A stretch of 22,098 bases of DNA from an uncultured Caulobacteraceae bacterium (lineage in GTDB: Bacteria; Pseudomonadota; Alphaproteobacteria; Caulobacterales; TH1-2): the NCBI GenBank assembly GCA_937967425.1, contig CALBST010000281.1:1-22098 (forward strand), given 5' to 3'. The notes under the pieces are model-generated. The model was not told the DNA's origin. It did no database searches and was given only the letters and a program-made list of their open reading frames with translations. A program made the position numbers and the translations under genes. Shown in pieces: positions 20,584-22,098 of the stretch. How positions within the stretch are numbered: position 1 is the first letter of the stretch; every line of letters begins with the position of its first letter.

Positions 20584-21434
20584 GGCCGCGCTCCGTGCCG
20601 TGAGCGCGTGCGGACGCGATCGACCGGATTGCGTTCGATGCGTACGATCGTCGGGGTGCGTGTGCCCAAGCGGAGTTCCGCGACATCGAAGATGCGGTCG
20701 ATCATATAGCGCTGGCCGGAAGGCCCCTGCAGCGTTCGGTAGTTGACGAGTTCGGCGCCCTCGCCTGTTACCGCGAAGAGCGGCGGCAGATCCCCCGCCT
20801 CGACATCCGGCGCGAACTCGATCCAGGTGCGGCGTCCATCGTCGAAAACGCGCGTGGGCAGCCACGCTGGACGTGCGCCACGGGTGGTGCGGATCCTGTA
20901 ATTGAGATTGATGCTGTCGAGCAGCGCAGCCGGCGGTGTCGCTTCGGATCGCGGATAAGACCACGCGATCTGGGCTGAGTAAGCAGACCCGGACTGCGCT
21001 ATCGCCTCAATGAGATAGGTGCGCCGGTCGGTAATGAGCACAATGTTGGTTCGGAGCCCGCTCGCATTCGGCTTCACAAGCACGACTGTGCGCGGATCTT
21101 CCGCCGTCTCGCTCTCGGCCTGCGTCACCATCCAGCGCGAGGTATCGCCGGCGGCGATGTCAGTGAGCGCCTCGCCGGGCTCAAGGAGGATCGTCGAGAC
21201 GTAACTTGGATGCGCGTACACTTCATATATGGCGCCCGCCTCATAAGCGTAAACATGGCGCGCTTGCACGAAACCATCGCGCGTTGGGCTTTGGCGCGCA
21301 GCGGAGTTTGCGGCCGCCAGGGTCTCGACCGGCGTTTCTGTGCGGCCGCGTCGCGATTGTGCATCGGCGGGTGAGGCGGCGACCAGCACAAGGCTGGCGG
21401 CAACGAGCGCGAAAGTAGAACAGCGCGCGATCAT
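20580..21434 (-). CDS. trbG: conjugal transfer protein TrbG (VirB9-like)
   Basis: TrbG is the outer-membrane-side core component of the transfer channel. The 284-aa product starts with a signal peptide (hydrophobic 5-22, cleavage expected after ADA at about 25) and lacks a lipobox cysteine. A VirB9 N-terminal domain follows with AYEAGAIYEVYAHPSYVSTI, and the C-terminal domain has LNYRIRTTRGARPAWLPTRV and GQRYMIDRIFDVAELRLG. Its start overlaps trbF and its stop overlaps trbI by ATGA junctions, the standard trbF-G-I order. No defect is visible. Confidence 0.94.
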   Translation of the reverse strand: MIARCSTFALVAASLVLVAASPADAQSRRGRTETPVETLAAANSAARQSPTRDGFVQARHVYAYEAGAIYEVYAHPSYVSTILLEPGEALTDIAAGDTSRWMVTQAESETAEDPRTVVLVKPNASGLRTNIVLITDRRTYLIEAIAQSGSAYSAQIAWSYPRSEATPPAALLDSINLNYRIRTTRGARPAWLPTRVFDDGRRTWIEFAPDVEAGDLPPLFAVTGEGAELVNYRTLQGPSGQRYMIDRIFDVAELRLGTRTPTIVRIERNPVDRVRTRSRHGARP

Positions 21435-22096
21435 CGTTCACGGCTCCAGGAGAAATCAGAGATCAAGAGGCCCAGCGGGTTGTTGGCGATCTCGTCGGCG
21501 TTGCGCGGCGCGCGCGTCGTCAAGGTGAAGACGCCGGAATAAACCTCTGGATCAGTCGTTCCCGTCGCGTTCGTGGCGCGTTCAACCCACGTCACCTCCC
21601 AGGCGTTGTTGGAGCGGGCGATGATAGAGCGAATGTGCACGGTGCGGCCGACCCGGCCGAGCGAGAGGAACGGATCATCCTGACGCGCGATCTCGGTGAG
21701 CTGCGCAGCCGCTTGCGGTGTCAGAAGGCGGTAAGCCTGCAGCCAGTTTTCGCGGAGCACGACGCCGTCGGTCGGCAGGGAGCGAACCAGCCTCACGAAC
21801 TGACCAAGGTGATAGGCCTTTTGCGCTTCCGTGGCGGTCCAGCGGCCGTCGGCGGCGCGGACATTCATCACCTGACCTTCGGGGCTAACTTCGACAACAT
21901 GCACAAAAGTGCGTTGCTGCAACGCAACGACAACCAGCGACATGACACTAACGCCAAGCAAGCCCAGCGCGCCGAATGCGATGGCGCGCCACGACCGGGC
22001 CGACAGCACCGCGGAGCCCATGCGCGCGTCCCACTCTTGTTGTGCGCGTTTGTAAGGCGTGTCTGCGGGCGCGGCCGCGTACGAGCGCGCCGGTGA
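21431..22096 (-). CDS. trbF: conjugal transfer protein TrbF (VirB8-like), 5' end outside the window
   Basis: TrbF is an inner-membrane bitopic protein that links the channel core to the cytoplasmic ATPases. One membrane segment (SWRAIAFGALGLLGVSVMSL) is followed by a periplasmic VirB8-like domain. The first internal ATG at 22021 would give 196 aa, but the frame stays open to the window edge and reads ADTPYKRAQQEWDARMGSAV, which matches the cytoplasmic N-terminus of TrbF as I know it. The true start is therefore beyond the window. The stop overlaps the trbG ATG (ATGA). Confidence 0.9.
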   Translation of the reverse strand, partial: SPARSYAAAPADTPYKRAQQEWDARMGSAVLSARSWRAIAFGALGLLGVSVMSLVVVALQQRTFVHVVEVSPEGQVMNVRAADGRWTATEAQKAYHLGQFVRLVRSLPTDGVVLRENWLQAYRLLTPQAAAQLTEIARQDDPFLSLGRVGRTVHIRSIIARSNNAWEVTWVERATNATGTTDPEVYSGVFTLTTRAPRNADEIANNPLGLLISDFSWSRER

Positions 22097-22098
22097 GC

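Noticed and set aside
1..22098. CRISPR array or insertion sequence
   Set aside because: No regularly spaced repeats with unique spacers and no transposase-like frame were found on either strand.

Overview
The window is GC-rich, alphaproteobacterial-looking DNA. Gene starts are often GTG or TTG, neighbouring genes overlap by ATGA/TGATG junctions, there is an AqpS-type ars operon, and one promoter ends almost on its start codon. It reads as accessory DNA inside an integrative and conjugative element: the right edge carries trbF-trbG-trbI of a P-type type IV secretion system, and the middle and left hold defence and resistance cargo. No integrase, rRNA, tRNA, CRISPR array or insertion sequence could be supported inside the window.

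Left part (1-10.2 kb) is a defence island. Two tiny ORFs at the edge are followed by an AbiE type IV toxin-antitoxin pair on the minus strand (abiEi, abiEii), with two 23-bp inverted repeats upstream that look like the AbiEi operators. Next comes a three-gene minus-strand operon: a sigma-70-like protein, a 143-aa helical protein and an ImmA/IrrE metallopeptidase. It is divergent from a complete HORMA-type (type III) CBASS operon: CdnC-like nucleotidyltransferase, HORMA protein (Cap7), TRIP13-like AAA+ ATPase (Cap6) and a Cap4-like nuclease-SAVED effector. A 9-bp perfect inverted repeat sits in the divergent gap. A 542-aa protein with a zinc ribbon, a HEPN-like RxxxxH motif and probable winged helices follows the CBASS genes on the same strand.

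Middle part (10.2-11.65 kb) has small poorly known genes: two overlapping minus-strand ORFs that may be one frameshifted gene, then a translationally coupled set of a small ORF, an HNH-like zinc protein and a small membrane protein.

Right-centre part (11.8-19.05 kb) is a cassette of about 7 kb bounded by two imperfect direct repeats of about 150 bp that contain conserved hairpins. It holds a minus-strand ars operon (arsR, thioredoxin-type arsC, aqpS, glutaredoxin-type arsC), a divergent ATP-grasp-like protein, a second ArsR-family regulator with a probable leaderless promoter, a membrane-anchored alpha/beta hydrolase coupled to a glutathione transferase, a membrane protein and an SRPBCC protein. 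The logic of the ars genes is arsenate reduction followed by arsenite exit through the aquaglyceroporin; no ArsB or Acr3 pump is present.

Right edge (19.18-22.1 kb): trbF (5' end outside the window), trbG, trbI and a small AlpA-like helix-turn-helix gene, all on the minus strand and joined by 4-base overlaps.
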